Notes under the pieces: model-generated
Database searches by the model: none
What the model saw: the letters and a program-made list of their open reading frames with translations, nothing else
What the model was told of the DNA's origin: nothing
Shown here: piece by piece, positions 1 through 8,786 of the stretch
Position numbering within the stretch: position 1 is the first letter of the stretch
Layout of the letters: every line of letters begins with the position of its first letter
Source: Myxococcales bacterium
GTDB taxonomy: Bacteria > Myxococcota_A > Polyangia > Polyangiales > Ga0077539
Assembly: GCA_016792845.1 (NCBI GenBank)
Contig: JAEUKH010000029.1
Location: forward strand, 62,001-126,000
Length of the DNA: 64,000 bases
Reading direction: 5' to 3'
Translations under genes and position numbers: made by a program

Positions 1-3000
1 GGTCACCGCGTGGCTCCAGATGTCGGCGTCGAGGCGCTCACCCAAGTCACGCACGAGGTCTTCAAGCCTGCGTTGCGTGCGCGGAGGCTGACCGTCGACC
101 AGCCGCGCCGCGAGGGTGGCCACCGCCGGGTCGAGGCGCGCGCTGCTCTGGCGACCGTAGGCCGCCTGGAGGGCCGTGACGAGCCGCGAGAGCTCGCCCG
201 CGCCGAGGGCCGCGAAGGGCAAAAAGCCGGGGCGGGTCATCTCCATCGCGCGACCCAACACGTACGCCGTGGTCGGCGCCTCAGGCGACAAGTCAGCGTC
301 GAGAAACACCGACGGAACAGGCGTCGCCAGGTTCACCTCGGCCCCCGCCATCACCGTCGGCGCGAGCATCACCACGGTGGTGCGCGGCAGCTGCAAGTAC
401 GCCAACGTGCGCGACACCAGGCGCCCGAGGTGGCTCGTCGCGAACACCCCCGTGGTCAGCGACTGGCGCGACGCGTTGCGCTGCGCCTCACGCCGCCACG
501 CGGGGCCGAGGCCCTCCCAGAGGATCGCCCCCAACTCGGCGAAGGGCCCCCAAGACTGCGAGAAAATCACCCGCGCGATGCCATCGGGAGAGGCCTCAAG
601 CTCATCCAAGGGCTTCGGCATCGGGCGCTCGCTCGCGCCGGTGAGCACCGCCCGGAGCTGAAGCACCGCGTTGGCCTCGTGGGTGCGCCGCAACGCCAGC
701 GAGAGCGTCGCCAAGGCGTCGAGCGCGTCGAGCCGCGCGGGCGCCTCTTGAAAGCGTCGCCGCTCGATCGCCAGGGCCTCGGTGCGGGTCTCGTCGGTGT
801 GCGAGAGCCGCTCGGCCAGGGCCTTCTGCGCGCGGTCGTCGTCGGTCTCGACCGGCGCAAGCGAGATGCGGCGGGCCTCGGCCACGGGGTCGATCTCAAG
901 CGCATCAGGCGGCCCGCTCTTCGGAGCGATCGCAGGCGGAGGCGGCGTCGACGCGCGGGTGAGCACCACCGCAGGCGCCCCCGACGGCCGCCCCGACGGT
1001 CGACTCGGCGGGTCAGATGGCAATCGCTGCTCACGCTGCGGCGCAAACGCAGGCGCCGGGGCGCCCAACGCGGGCGGCAGCGCCGTCGGCACCAGCGCAG
1101 GCCGCACCACCACCTCGGGCTCAGCCGCTGGGGTCTCCGCCGCTGGGGTCTCAATCACCGGGGGCTCAACCACGGGGGGCTCAATCACCGGGGGCTCAAC
1201 CACGGGGGGCTCGGCCTCAGGGAGCACCGAAGCCCCTTGCAGCTCGGGCCCGTCGTCGAAGGTGAGGTCTGCGAAATGGTCGGCCTGAAGCTCGATGGCC
1301 GGCGCCTCGGTCGAGAGCCGGGTGAGCGCTGGAGACGCCAGCAGGGCCTCGCGGGTCGCCGCGTCGACGCTCGGAGCGCTCAGGGCCTCGACGATGCGGG
1401 CGCGGCCTTCGAGGGGAGCCGGGTGATGCCGGAGATACAGCCCCACCGCGGCCGAGGCGCGGTCGAGGTCGCGCAGCGGCGCCGCGGCGAGGGTGAGGGC
1501 CCGGAGGGCGTGGGCGCGGCGGGGGTCGTCGTCCCACGATTGGTTGCCCGCGGCGAGCTCGTCGTCGACGACGGTGCTCAGGGTCTCGTGCACTTGGGGG
1601 GCGAGCTCGGCGTTGGCCGCCAGCGCGCGCGCCAGGAGCCGCTCGCGGGTGCTGGGCTCGCGGTCTTCTTGCCAGGCCAGGAGCTCGAAGCGCAGCGCCG
1701 CGCTGTCAGCCCCCCGGTCGTCGGCCACATCGGCCGCGCGGAGGAAGAACTTCGACCGCGCCGCGGGCGAGCTCGCCGAACGCGCGATGCCCTCAAGCGC
1801 CCGCAAGAGCTGGTCGTGACGACCCGTCGCCGAGGCGAGACGCTCGATGGCCGAGAACGAAGCCCCAAGCCCCGGAACCTGCTCGAACAACCGAAGGTGC
1901 TCGTCAAGCGCGCCCTCGAGGTCGCCCACCTGTTCGAGAAAGGCCGCGCGACGAAAGGCCAGCGCGTGACGACCGTGCGAGCCCGCCGCGTCGGCCCGCA
2001 GCTCGTCGAAGATCACCAACATCTCGGCCTTCAAGCCGTGCCGCGCCGCGATCTGCTCGGCCACCAGAATCGCCTGCGGGAGCGCCGCCCGTCGCAACAG
2101 CTTGCGCACCAGCGTCAGCGCCTCGGACGGCTTCTCAAGCGCCGCCTCGCAGAGCCGCGCCGCCGCCAAGAGCCGCTCGGCCGCCGCCTCGTCGCTCATG
2201 CTCGCGTCGGCCCAACGCACGAGGCGCTCGATGGCCTCTTCGTGCCACCCCAAGGCCGCGAGGCTGCGGGCCACAAAGCTCTGAGCCTCGTCGCCGCGCT
2301 GCTCGGCCACCAGGCGATCGAGCAACGACAGCACCTCGGCCCGGTGCTGCTGCTGCCCCTCGGCGGCGAGCTCGACCACGCGCCGCAAGGTCAGCGCGCG
2401 ACGCCGCTGGGGGTCGAGCGTCAGCGCCTCAAGCGAGGCCAGCGCGCCCGCGATCTCGGCCCGGTCGTTGAGCAGCTCTGAGAGCTCAAGGAGCCCCTCC
2501 CAAGCCACCTCGGGGCGCACCCGCGCGAGCCGCAAGAGGGCCCCGAGCCGCGGCACCCGCGCCCGCGCCGCGCCGTACCGCTCGGCCAGGGTCGCGAGCC
2601 AGGGCGCCCGCTCGGCCGCGTCTTGGCTGGCCACCAGCAGGGCCTCGTACAAGCCCGCAGACTCGGCAGGGCTGAGGGCGTAGGCGAGCTCGGCCACCGC
2701 GCCACGGAGCCCGCGGTCTGACAGCGCCCCCGCCGCCGCGGCGCTGCGCACCACCACCGCGGCCTCGGCCCGCGCCGAGAGGGCCTGCAAGCGCACCATC
2801 GCGGTGCGGCACACCGCCGCGACGTCACGCTGCGCCGCCAGCGAGTCTGCGACGGCGCGCGCCGCGGTGACGATCTGGCCTACCTCACCCGCAAGGCTCG
2901 CCGCGCCGAACCACGCGATGGTCGCTTCGGGTGAGTAAGGGTCGTGCTCGGCAAAGCGCCGCGCCACCACCAGGCTGTCGTCGAGGGGCCCGGTCTGCGC

Positions 3001-5034
3001 CAGGAGGCTCCGGGTGCGGAGCGCGAGCAACACCGCGCTCTCGCCCACCAGGTCTTGAAAGCGCGCGAGCTGCCCGGTGCGCTCGCGGCCCGGCGCGGGG
3101 TCGCCGAGGCAGTGCGCGAAGACCCCGAAGATGCCCGCAGACGAAGGACCCAAGCCCGGAGGCAACACCGCAAAGCGCGCCAAGAGGTCGCGCTCCCAAG
3201 GGTCGACCGTGGCCCGCGCCACCGCGCGCAGGGCGTCTTCGGTGAGCGTGTCGTCGAGCAAGTGCTCGGCCAGGGCCGCGAGGGTGGCCGCCGCAGGAGG
3301 CTCCTCAGGGAGCTCATCGAGGAGCGAGACCAACAGCTCGGCGGCCTCGTGACGGTCGCCCTCGTCGCGGTCGAGGAGCTCGGCCGTGGCCACCGCGGCC
3401 CGCACCCGAATCGACGAGAGCGTCGCCCGGGTGGCCAGACGGCGGAGCACCGCCAAGGGGAGGCTCGGGTCATCGCTGCGCCGCGCCACCCGCTCCCACA
3501 GCGTGGCAGCCCGCTCGTCACGGAGCGCCACGGCGCCCAAGGCCTTGGCCACCGCCCGCGGGTCGCGAAAGGCGCCCGGCACGAGCCCGAGGGCGTTGAG
3601 GAGCGACTCGACGGCGGCGTTGGCGCCCGACTCGGCGCCCGACACGGCGGCCAGCATGCGCTCGGCGCGGGCGGCTTGCTCTTCTGCGCGGTCGTGCACC
3701 CGGGCGAGCGACTCGTAGGCCTCGTGGGCTTCGGGGCCGGGCTCATCAACGAGGCCGTAGGCCAGCGCGGCCGAAGCGAGGTCACCCGCCCGCTCTTCGA
3801 GACGACCCAACCAGACAAGCCAACGGGCCCGGGTCGCGCCCTGCACCGGGGTGCCCTGAAGATGCCCTCGCAGCAGGCCCCAAAGCGCATCGCGCACCGA
3901 AGCCTCGGCCGCGGGGTCGTCGCCGAGGACCTGGAGCAGCTCGGTCGCCTCGGCGTCGTTCGGGTCGACGGCGAGGGCCTCGGCCAGCGCCGTGGCGGCC
4001 ATGGCGGGCTGGTAGGCGATCTCGATGGCGGCCACGCCCTTCCAGGCGGCGCCGCGCGCACCCGGAGGCGCCCGCCGTGCGTCGGCCCGCAGCCGCGCGG
4101 CGAGGTCGCCCGAGCGCCCCCGTTCGGCGAGCAGATCGCGAAGGTTCTCGCGCGCTTCGTCAGCGCCGGCGCCTCGCAAGATCGACCTGACGACCCAGGC
4201 CGCGGTGGCCTCACCCGGCAGCCCCGCGCCCTCGGCGATGCGCGCGGCCCGTTCGAGCAGCCCCACCGAGGCGGTGCGATCGGAAGGTGTGCTGCGCAGC
4301 GCCCACGCCGCGCTCTCTGCGGCCACGTAGACCGCCGCCCGGGGCCGCCCCGTGGCCACCAGCGCCTCGACGAGCGATGCGCCGCCCTCGGTTCCGCGCG
4401 ACAAGAGCCACGCGTCGAGGCTCAGCGCCCGCCACGCCTCGCGGTCGTCGCGGCGTCGCGCGAGGAGCGCAAAGCGCAGCGCCAGCTGGTCGGTGGCGGC
4501 GTCGCCGAGGCCGTGCCGTTGCCGCGCGAGCCCCAACGCGACGGCGATCACCGCGGGGTCGTCGGGCGCCAGCGCTTGCAGCGCCTCAAGACAGCGCTGC
4601 GTCTCGGCCGGGTCGTCAGCCCGGGCCCAGGCCTTGAGGGCCGTAAGCCAGGTTGACACCGAGGGCTGGGCCTGTGCGAGCGCCCGCGCCGCCTCGGCCG
4701 CCTCGCGGGCCGCACCCGCCTGCAAGAGGAGCCCCACCAGGCGCGGAGACACAGACTCCGGGTCGAGCGCCTTGGCCGCCCTGAGGGCCTCAAGGCCCGA
4801 CTCCCACACCCCTTCGGTGACCCACGCCTCGCCCAACTGGCGCTCGGCACGGCTACGCGCCGCGGTGTCGCCCGGAGCGAGCGCCGCGAGGGCCCGACGC
4901 GCCGCCACCAAGGGCACGCTGGCGCTCTCGACCAACACCGTCGCCGTCGGAAGCGGTGACGGCGCCGTCCAATCAAAGAGCCCCGACGACACGTCCGCTG
5001 CGCCGCCCGTTCGCCCATCGTGCGCGGCACTCAT
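1..5034 (-). CDS. Giant helical-repeat (TPR-like) protein, C-terminus outside the window
   Basis: An uninterrupted frame of 1678 codons runs from an ATG at 5034 to the window edge without a stop. Residues about 1-1260 are Ala/Leu/Arg/Glu-rich paired helices of TPR type, with repeated Leu-Ala-Ala and Ala-Leu-x-x-Ala patterns. A Pro-rich linker at about 1262-1370 contains alternating PPVVE/PPVIE units. A more globular region follows from about 1380. No signal peptide or membrane segment is visible, so it is probably a cytoplasmic scaffold. It starts 6 bp after the stop of the zinc-ribbon/TPR membrane protein upstream, so the two are probably co-transcribed and may interact. The start lacks a clear Shine-Dalgarno, which fits translational coupling. 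The opposite strand carries an 823-codon open frame that is a compositional shadow. Molecular function is unknown. Confidence 0.85.
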   Translation of the reverse strand, partial: MSAAHDGRTGGAADVSSGLFDWTAPSPLPTATVLVESASVPLVAARRALAALAPGDTAARSRAERQLGEAWVTEGVWESGLEALRAAKALDPESVSPRLVGLLLQAGAAREAAEAARALAQAQPSVSTWLTALKAWARADDPAETQRCLEALQALAPDDPAVIAVALGLARQRHGLGDAATDQLALRFALLARRRDDREAWRALSLDAWLLSRGTEGGASLVEALVATGRPRAAVYVAAESAAWALRSTPSDRTASVGLLERAARIAEGAGLPGEATAAWVVRSILRGAGADEARENLRDLLAERGRSGDLAARLRADARRAPPGARGAAWKGVAAIEIAYQPAMAATALAEALAVDPNDAEATELLQVLGDDPAAEASVRDALWGLLRGHLQGTPVQGATRARWLVWLGRLEERAGDLASAALAYGLVDEPGPEAHEAYESLARVHDRAEEQAARAERMLAAVSGAESGANAAVESLLNALGLVPGAFRDPRAVAKALGAVALRDERAATLWERVARRSDDPSLPLAVLRRLATRATLSSIRVRAAVATAELLDRDEGDRHEAAELLVSLLDELPEEPPAAATLAALAEHLLDDTLTEDALRAVARATVDPWERDLLARFAVLPPGLGPSSAGIFGVFAHCLGDPAPGRERTGQLARFQDLVGESAVLLALRTRSLLAQTGPLDDSLVVARRFAEHDPYSPEATIAWFGAASLAGEVGQIVTAARAVADSLAAQRDVAAVCRTAMVRLQALSARAEAAVVVRSAAAAGALSDRGLRGAVAELAYALSPAESAGLYEALLVASQDAAERAPWLATLAERYGAARARVPRLGALLRLARVRPEVAWEGLLELSELLNDRAEIAGALASLEALTLDPQRRRALTLRRVVELAAEGQQQHRAEVLSLLDRLVAEQRGDEAQSFVARSLAALGWHEEAIERLVRWADASMSDEAAAERLLAAARLCEAALEKPSEALTLVRKLLRRAALPQAILVAEQIAARHGLKAEMLVIFDELRADAAGSHGRHALAFRRAAFLEQVGDLEGALDEHLRLFEQVPGLGASFSAIERLASATGRHDQLLRALEGIARSASSPAARSKFFLRAADVADDRGADSAALRFELLAWQEDREPSTRERLLARALAANAELAPQVHETLSTVVDDELAAGNQSWDDDPRRAHALRALTLAAAPLRDLDRASAAVGLYLRHHPAPLEGRARIVEALSAPSVDAATREALLASPALTRLSTEAPAIELQADHFADLTFDDGPELQGASVLPEAEPPVVEPPVIEPPVVEPPVIETPAAETPAAEPEVVVRPALVPTALPPALGAPAPAFAPQREQRLPSDPPSRPSGRPSGAPAVVLTRASTPPPPAIAPKSGPPDALEIDPVAEARRISLAPVETDDDRAQKALAERLSHTDETRTEALAIERRRFQEAPARLDALDALATLSLALRRTHEANAVLQLRAVLTGASERPMPKPLDELEASPDGIARVIFSQSWGPFAELGAILWEGLGPAWRREAQRNASRQSLTTGVFATSHLGRLVSRTLAYLQLPRTTVVMLAPTVMAGAEVNLATPVPSVFLDADLSPEAPTTAYVLGRAMEMTRPGFLPFAALGAGELSRLVTALQAAYGRQSSARLDPAVATLAARLVDGQPPRTQRRLEDLVRDLGERLDADIWSHAVT
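1120..1213. repeat. 15-bp tandem repeat in the linker of the giant repeat protein
   Basis: Alternating 15-bp units (ctcaatcaccggggg and ctcaaccacgggggg, about two 30-bp pairs plus two degenerate units) encode a Pro-Pro-Val-(Val/Ile)-Glu array. The repeat is in frame, so unit gain or loss would change linker length without a frameshift. Confidence 0.8.
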
Positions 5035-5040
5035 GGGCGG

Positions 5041-7362
5041 TCAGTTGCCTCCGGGCGAAGGAGACGCCCCAACGTCGCGAAGCCGCTCCTCAAGCGCCTG
5101 GATCTGCCGTTGCGCCATCCCCGCGTGCGACCCCCCGGGGTTGATCTCAAGGTAGCGTCGAAACGCCTGGAGCGACTGTTGATACTGTCGCGCGTGGCCG
5201 TAGGCCTCACCGAGCCCGATGTACGCGTCGGCGTAGCGACCGTTGCCCGAGAGCGCTTGCCGAAAGCGCCCGATGGCCTGCGCGGTGTCGCCCTGATCGA
5301 GCGCCACGTTGCCGAGCCCCACGAGGGCCTCAGGGCCATTGGGGTGCGCCGCGAGGGCCTGGAGGTAGCGCTCACGAGCCTGCGCCGAGCGCCCCTGGTT
5401 CTGGAGCCTGTCTGCCTCGGTGACGAGACGCTCGTACCCAAGATGCGCACCTTCGTTGCTCGCGGGCCGCGCCGCCGCGGCTGGCGTGGGCGTGGGCGCT
5501 GCGACGGGTGCGGCTGCGACGGGTGCGGCTGCGACGGGTGCGGCTGCGACGGGTGCGGCCGCGACGGGTGCGGCCGCGACGGGTGCAACGGGCGCGGCGG
5601 CAGGGGGTGGTGCGGGCGTCGGCGCCTGGGCGACCTGAACCGCAGCCCCCGCGTCGGCGCTCGGGGGCGTTTGCAGCCCCCGTTCGAGGGCGCGGGCCAA
5701 AGGGTGATCGGGGCTGGCTCGGAGCACGGTCTCGAGCTCGGTACGCGCCGCGAGGAGGTCACCCTGTGTGGTCAGGAGCTGCACCAAGGCGAGGCGCGCC
5801 CGGGGCAGATCGTCGGCCCGGGTCAGCACGGCCCTGAGCCCCTCAAGGGCCGCAGCCTGGTCACCGCTGTCGCGCGCGAGGAGAGCGAGGAAGAGGTCAG
5901 CTTCGACCGTGCGAACGCTCTCTCGGCGCAGGGGCTCGGCGTGGCCGCGCGCGGTGGCGAGGTCGCGCCTCAGGCGGGCGACGTCACCGAGCTCGGCTTC
6001 GGCTTCGAGACGCTCAGCCCCGCTCAGTCGCGAGAGGTTCGCGGTGGCGGTCTCGGCGTCGGCGCGGGCGCGAACGAGGCGCTCGTCGGCGCTGCGCCGC
6101 AACGAGGTCGCTTCGGCGTCAGGCGCGGTCTCGGCTTGGGCGCGCTCAAGCTCCGCCGCGGCGGCGTCGAGCGAGGCCCTCAGGGCCATGAGACCCGGGT
6201 GGTCGGGCGTCGAAACGAGCGCGTTGGTCACCGCGGTGCGCGCGGATTCGTACCCCGAGACGGTACCCGGTCGGGCGAGCCGGGCGGCCTCTTCGCGCAC
6301 GGGCTGCGTCGTCGGGGCCGCCGTGATCGCGGCGCTCTCACCGAGGAGCCCCGCCTGGCGTGCGCCGAAGAAGGCCCCCACGGCGACGACGAGGCCCACC
6401 GCGAGGCCGACCGCGGCGCCCCAGCGTCGCGGCCGCTGCGGGCCCGACGAGAGGCCGAGCTCATCGGGAGAGGCCGACGAGGTAGGCTCCTCATCGCTCG
6501 GGAGCTGCGCGCGAATGTCACGCCGGGCGCGGGGCCCTTCTTCGTCGACCTCGATGCGCGGCGGCGGACCAATGACCAGGTCTTTTCGTTGGTCGATGGC
6601 GAGCTGCGCGTCAGGCCGCGGCGCCGCGTCGAGGGCCGCCCCGAGGTCGCTCGGGAGCTTCGGCGGCGGCGGGATCGCGAGCCCTGCGCTCGACGTCACC
6701 GTGGCCGGGCGCGCAGGCCCCTCCGGGCGAAGAGAGGCCGGTCGATTGGGCGGCGACGGCTGCGGCACCGCAGGAGGCGTGGGCGCGCGCACGGGGTTCA
6801 CCCCGGCCGGCGGGAGCGAGGCCTTGGCCGAAGGCGAGAACGAGCCCATGGGCGGCGTCGGGGCGCGCAATGGGTTCGCCGTCATGGGCGGCAGCGAGCC
6901 CTTCGCGGGCGGCGGCGGCGGGCGCGCGATGCCCGGAGCCGGGGTGTTGGCCCGGCCCACGCTCGCCACCGGGGTCGCGACCGGAGACTTGCCCGAAGGA
7001 GGGCGCTGACTTGCCCGCGGCGCGGCGCTCACGGCCCGTTGGTCGGCGGTGACAAAGAACGAGTCGAGCTCTGCGATGGCGCCGAGGGGCTTCCACGGTT
7101 CGCCCGGGCGCGAGATCTCATCCATCTTTGAGACTTTGCCTTCGACGATCCATTTCTGGAGCACCGCGAGGGAGTCAAAAGGGATGACGGTGCCGTCGGG
7201 TCGGCGCAGATTCCACGAGCGGGGGGCCTCTTCCCGGGCCGCTGGGCGATAGATCTTAAACTGGTGGCCGCAGCTCGTACATTTGACCGTGGTGCCGCGC
7301 TCAGACACCAACGCATCGTCAAATTCGTACTCGGTATTGCAGCGATCGCAGACGACGTCCAT
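5041..7362 (-). CDS. MJ0042-type zinc-ribbon, GYF-like and TPR membrane protein
   Basis: This is a 773-residue protein. An N-terminal MJ0042-type zinc ribbon has Cys pairs at 5/8 and 28/31. A GYF_2-like segment at about 47-105 contains the pattern Trp-x-Leu-Arg...Gly-x-Val...Ile-Ser. A long Pro/Ala-rich stretch (110-250) leads to one transmembrane helix at about 314-334. The outer half has a coiled, Ala-rich helical region, an APVAA tandem repeat (about 594-625) and TPR units (640-760). The topology suggests a cytoplasmic sensor or adaptor end joined through the inner membrane to a periplasmic TPR domain. Proteins with this zinc ribbon plus TPR layout are common in myxobacteria, some near motility genes, but nothing here proves that role. 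The giant repeat protein follows after 6 bp. Confidence 0.9.
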   Translation of the reverse strand: MDVVCDRCNTEYEFDDALVSERGTTVKCTSCGHQFKIYRPAAREEAPRSWNLRRPDGTVIPFDSLAVLQKWIVEGKVSKMDEISRPGEPWKPLGAIAELDSFFVTADQRAVSAAPRASQRPPSGKSPVATPVASVGRANTPAPGIARPPPPPAKGSLPPMTANPLRAPTPPMGSFSPSAKASLPPAGVNPVRAPTPPAVPQPSPPNRPASLRPEGPARPATVTSSAGLAIPPPPKLPSDLGAALDAAPRPDAQLAIDQRKDLVIGPPPRIEVDEEGPRARRDIRAQLPSDEEPTSSASPDELGLSSGPQRPRRWGAAVGLAVGLVVAVGAFFGARQAGLLGESAAITAAPTTQPVREEAARLARPGTVSGYESARTAVTNALVSTPDHPGLMALRASLDAAAAELERAQAETAPDAEATSLRRSADERLVRARADAETATANLSRLSGAERLEAEAELGDVARLRRDLATARGHAEPLRRESVRTVEADLFLALLARDSGDQAAALEGLRAVLTRADDLPRARLALVQLLTTQGDLLAARTELETVLRASPDHPLARALERGLQTPPSADAGAAVQVAQAPTPAPPPAAAPVAPVAAAPVAAAPVAAAPVAAAPVAAAPVAAPTPTPAAAARPASNEGAHLGYERLVTEADRLQNQGRSAQARERYLQALAAHPNGPEALVGLGNVALDQGDTAQAIGRFRQALSGNGRYADAYIGLGEAYGHARQYQQSLQAFRRYLEINPGGSHAGMAQRQIQALEERLRDVGASPSPGGN
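5498..5593. repeat. 15-bp tandem repeat encoding APVAA units
   Basis: About six copies of a gctgcgacgggtgcg-type unit lie in frame in the zinc-ribbon/TPR protein. On the minus strand they encode Ala-Pro-Val-Ala-Ala. Some copies differ by synonymous changes (gct/gcc), so the array is older than a fresh slippage event. Confidence 0.85.
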
Positions 7363-7703
7363 GCACCCTCTGACAGCCCACGCCCTTGCGTGGCGGCTTC
7401 AATACCAGACTCCCGGCACAGGTGTCGATTCTGCGCCGACGCTGTACAACCGAACCGCGCTCCTGAGCATGTTCACAGCCGGGCCTGTGACCAAGTATTC
7501 ACGCCGACGGTGCAGCCCGACGTTCGGTGCGGCGCGCGCGGGCGGCGAGAAAACACCTCGAATGTGAACGCGGGTCGGGTGCAGGGTCGAAGCTGAGCCG
7601 TCGGCATGGTAGATGCTGTGGGCGTTGACAACACCGCACGGTGGCCACGATGGCGACCCGGTTGCGGTCGGTCGTGAGTTAGACCGCTGATGGAGGCGTC
7701 GCG
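7363..7703. other. Divergent intergenic region, 341 bp
   Basis: This gap separates two divergently transcribed genes and must hold both promoters. A perfect TTGACA lies at 7625-7630 on the plus strand, but at 17 bp spacing the -10 would be the poor CGATGG, so I do not call a promoter. I see no RNA gene or credible small ORF. Confidence 0.5.
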
Positions 7704-8699
7704 ATGCGCAAGCCTGGATACATCCTGCGTTCGGTTTCTTCGGTTGTTGTGATGGGTGCGTGGTTGATGGGCTGTCCGGTGTGGGACGAGTCGGGCGGCG
7801 ATGACGGTCGCCCGACGGCCGACGCGGGCACCTCGGTCGACACGGGTACAACGCCGACTCGCTGCACCGCCGACCGTGATTGTCAGGGCGGCTACTGCAA
7901 CACCGCCACCAACTCCTGTGTGGCCTCTCTCCCTTGTTCAACTCCGACCAACTGCCGCGACGGTTACACCTGCGACAGCCGCAACGTGTGCGTGCCTGGC
8001 TGCTCGTCAGACGCCCAGTGTTCGGCCCTGGGCGCGGGGCTCGTGTGCGACACGGCCACGCGTCGGTGCGCGCCGAGCGGTCGGTGCAGCAGCAACAGCG
8101 ACTGCGCCGCGACGCCGGCGACCCCGGTGTGTCTCGGCGGTTCGTGCCAGCCTGACGCCAACCGCTGCCAGTTCGACTACCAATGCACGGGCTCGGGTCA
8201 GTCGTGCGTCGACGGGCAGTGCATCGTGGGATGCACCGCTCAAAACGCCGCGACGGTGTGTGCCGCGGGCCAGGTCTGCACCAGCGGGCGTTGCGGGTAT
8301 CCGCCGAGCGGGAGCTGCGCCAACGGGTGCGCGAGCGGCCAGCTGTGTGTGAGCGGCGCCTGCCTCGCCACCTGCCAGAACGATGCGCAGTGCGGCGACG
8401 GCCAGCGGTGCGACTACGGCGTGTGCCGGGTCGACACGCGGCCCCGCCCCTTCTGCACGATGGACTCGCAATGCAACGCCGGCTCGGTGTGCTTCAACGG
8501 CGCGTGTCGCCGCACCTGCCCCATGCCTGGGGTCGGCAACGACGGCGGCTGCATGAGCGTTGACGTTCAGTTCAACCTCTGCCGCCCGTATTCGATGAAC
8601 CGAAACCTCTGCACGAGCACGCTCGAGCAGAACCCCGAGTGCGCGCGCACCGCCGAGTGTTCGAGCGGTCGCGAGTGCGTCAACGCGCGCTGCCAGTAA
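7704..8699 (+). CDS. Cys-rich repeat lipoprotein
   Basis: This 331-residue exported lipoprotein has a hydrophobic signal and lipobox Leu-Met-Gly-Cys with the lipidated Cys at 24, followed by a short Asp/Gly/Thr spacer. The rest is built of about ten short Cys-rich modules of the type Cys-x(3)-Asp/Gln-Cys...Gly-x-x-Cys...Gly-x-Cys, resembling small disulphide-bonded EB/EGF-like knots. The start is set by a GGAGG at 7692-7696, seven bases before the ATG. Such proteins are frequent in Myxococcota and are presumed to be surface-exposed binding or structural proteins. Ligand unknown. The gene converges on the acyl-CoA dehydrogenase gene. Confidence 0.88.
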   Translation: MRKPGYILRSVSSVVVMGAWLMGCPVWDESGGDDGRPTADAGTSVDTGTTPTRCTADRDCQGGYCNTATNSCVASLPCSTPTNCRDGYTCDSRNVCVPGCSSDAQCSALGAGLVCDTATRRCAPSGRCSSNSDCAATPATPVCLGGSCQPDANRCQFDYQCTGSGQSCVDGQCIVGCTAQNAATVCAAGQVCTSGRCGYPPSGSCANGCASGQLCVSGACLATCQNDAQCGDGQRCDYGVCRVDTRPRPFCTMDSQCNAGSVCFNGACRRTCPMPGVGNDGGCMSVDVQFNLCRPYSMNRNLCTSTLEQNPECARTAECSSGRECVNARCQ

Positions 8700-8750
8700 G
8701 CGCGTCGTATGCGGGGTGTGCCGGGTCGTCAGCGCCTTCGAGGGGTGCCG

Positions 8751-8768
8751 ACGGCCCGGCGGCCGTTT
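8751..8768. terminator. Candidate terminator hairpin between convergent genes
   Basis: ACGGCC and GGCCGT form a perfect 6-bp GC-rich stem with a CGGC loop, followed on the plus strand by TTT. It sits between the Cys-rich lipoprotein stop and the convergent acyl-CoA dehydrogenase stop. The T tract is too short for confidence. Confidence 0.35.
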
Positions 8769-8786
8769 GGGGCGGGCGCGGGGCGT

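Noticed and set aside
10..2481. 823-codon plus-strand open frame
   Set aside because: Its product is Arg/Gly/His-rich without domains and lies opposite the giant repeat protein. It is a by-product of GC-rich third codon positions.
2944..4656. 570-codon plus-strand open frame
   Set aside because: Same compositional shadow opposite the giant repeat protein; no motif or ribosome-binding site.
5498..5593. Short regular repeats that could suggest a CRISPR array
   Set aside because: Units are 15 bp, contiguous without spacers and in frame with a coding sequence.
7625..7630. Perfect TTGACA as a -35 box
   Set aside because: The hexamer at proper spacing is CGATGG, too far from TATAAT to support a promoter call.
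7399..7941. 180-codon minus-strand frame in the gap before the Cys-rich lipoprotein
   Set aside because: Overlaps the lipoprotein signal peptide and has Arg/Pro/Ser shadow composition.
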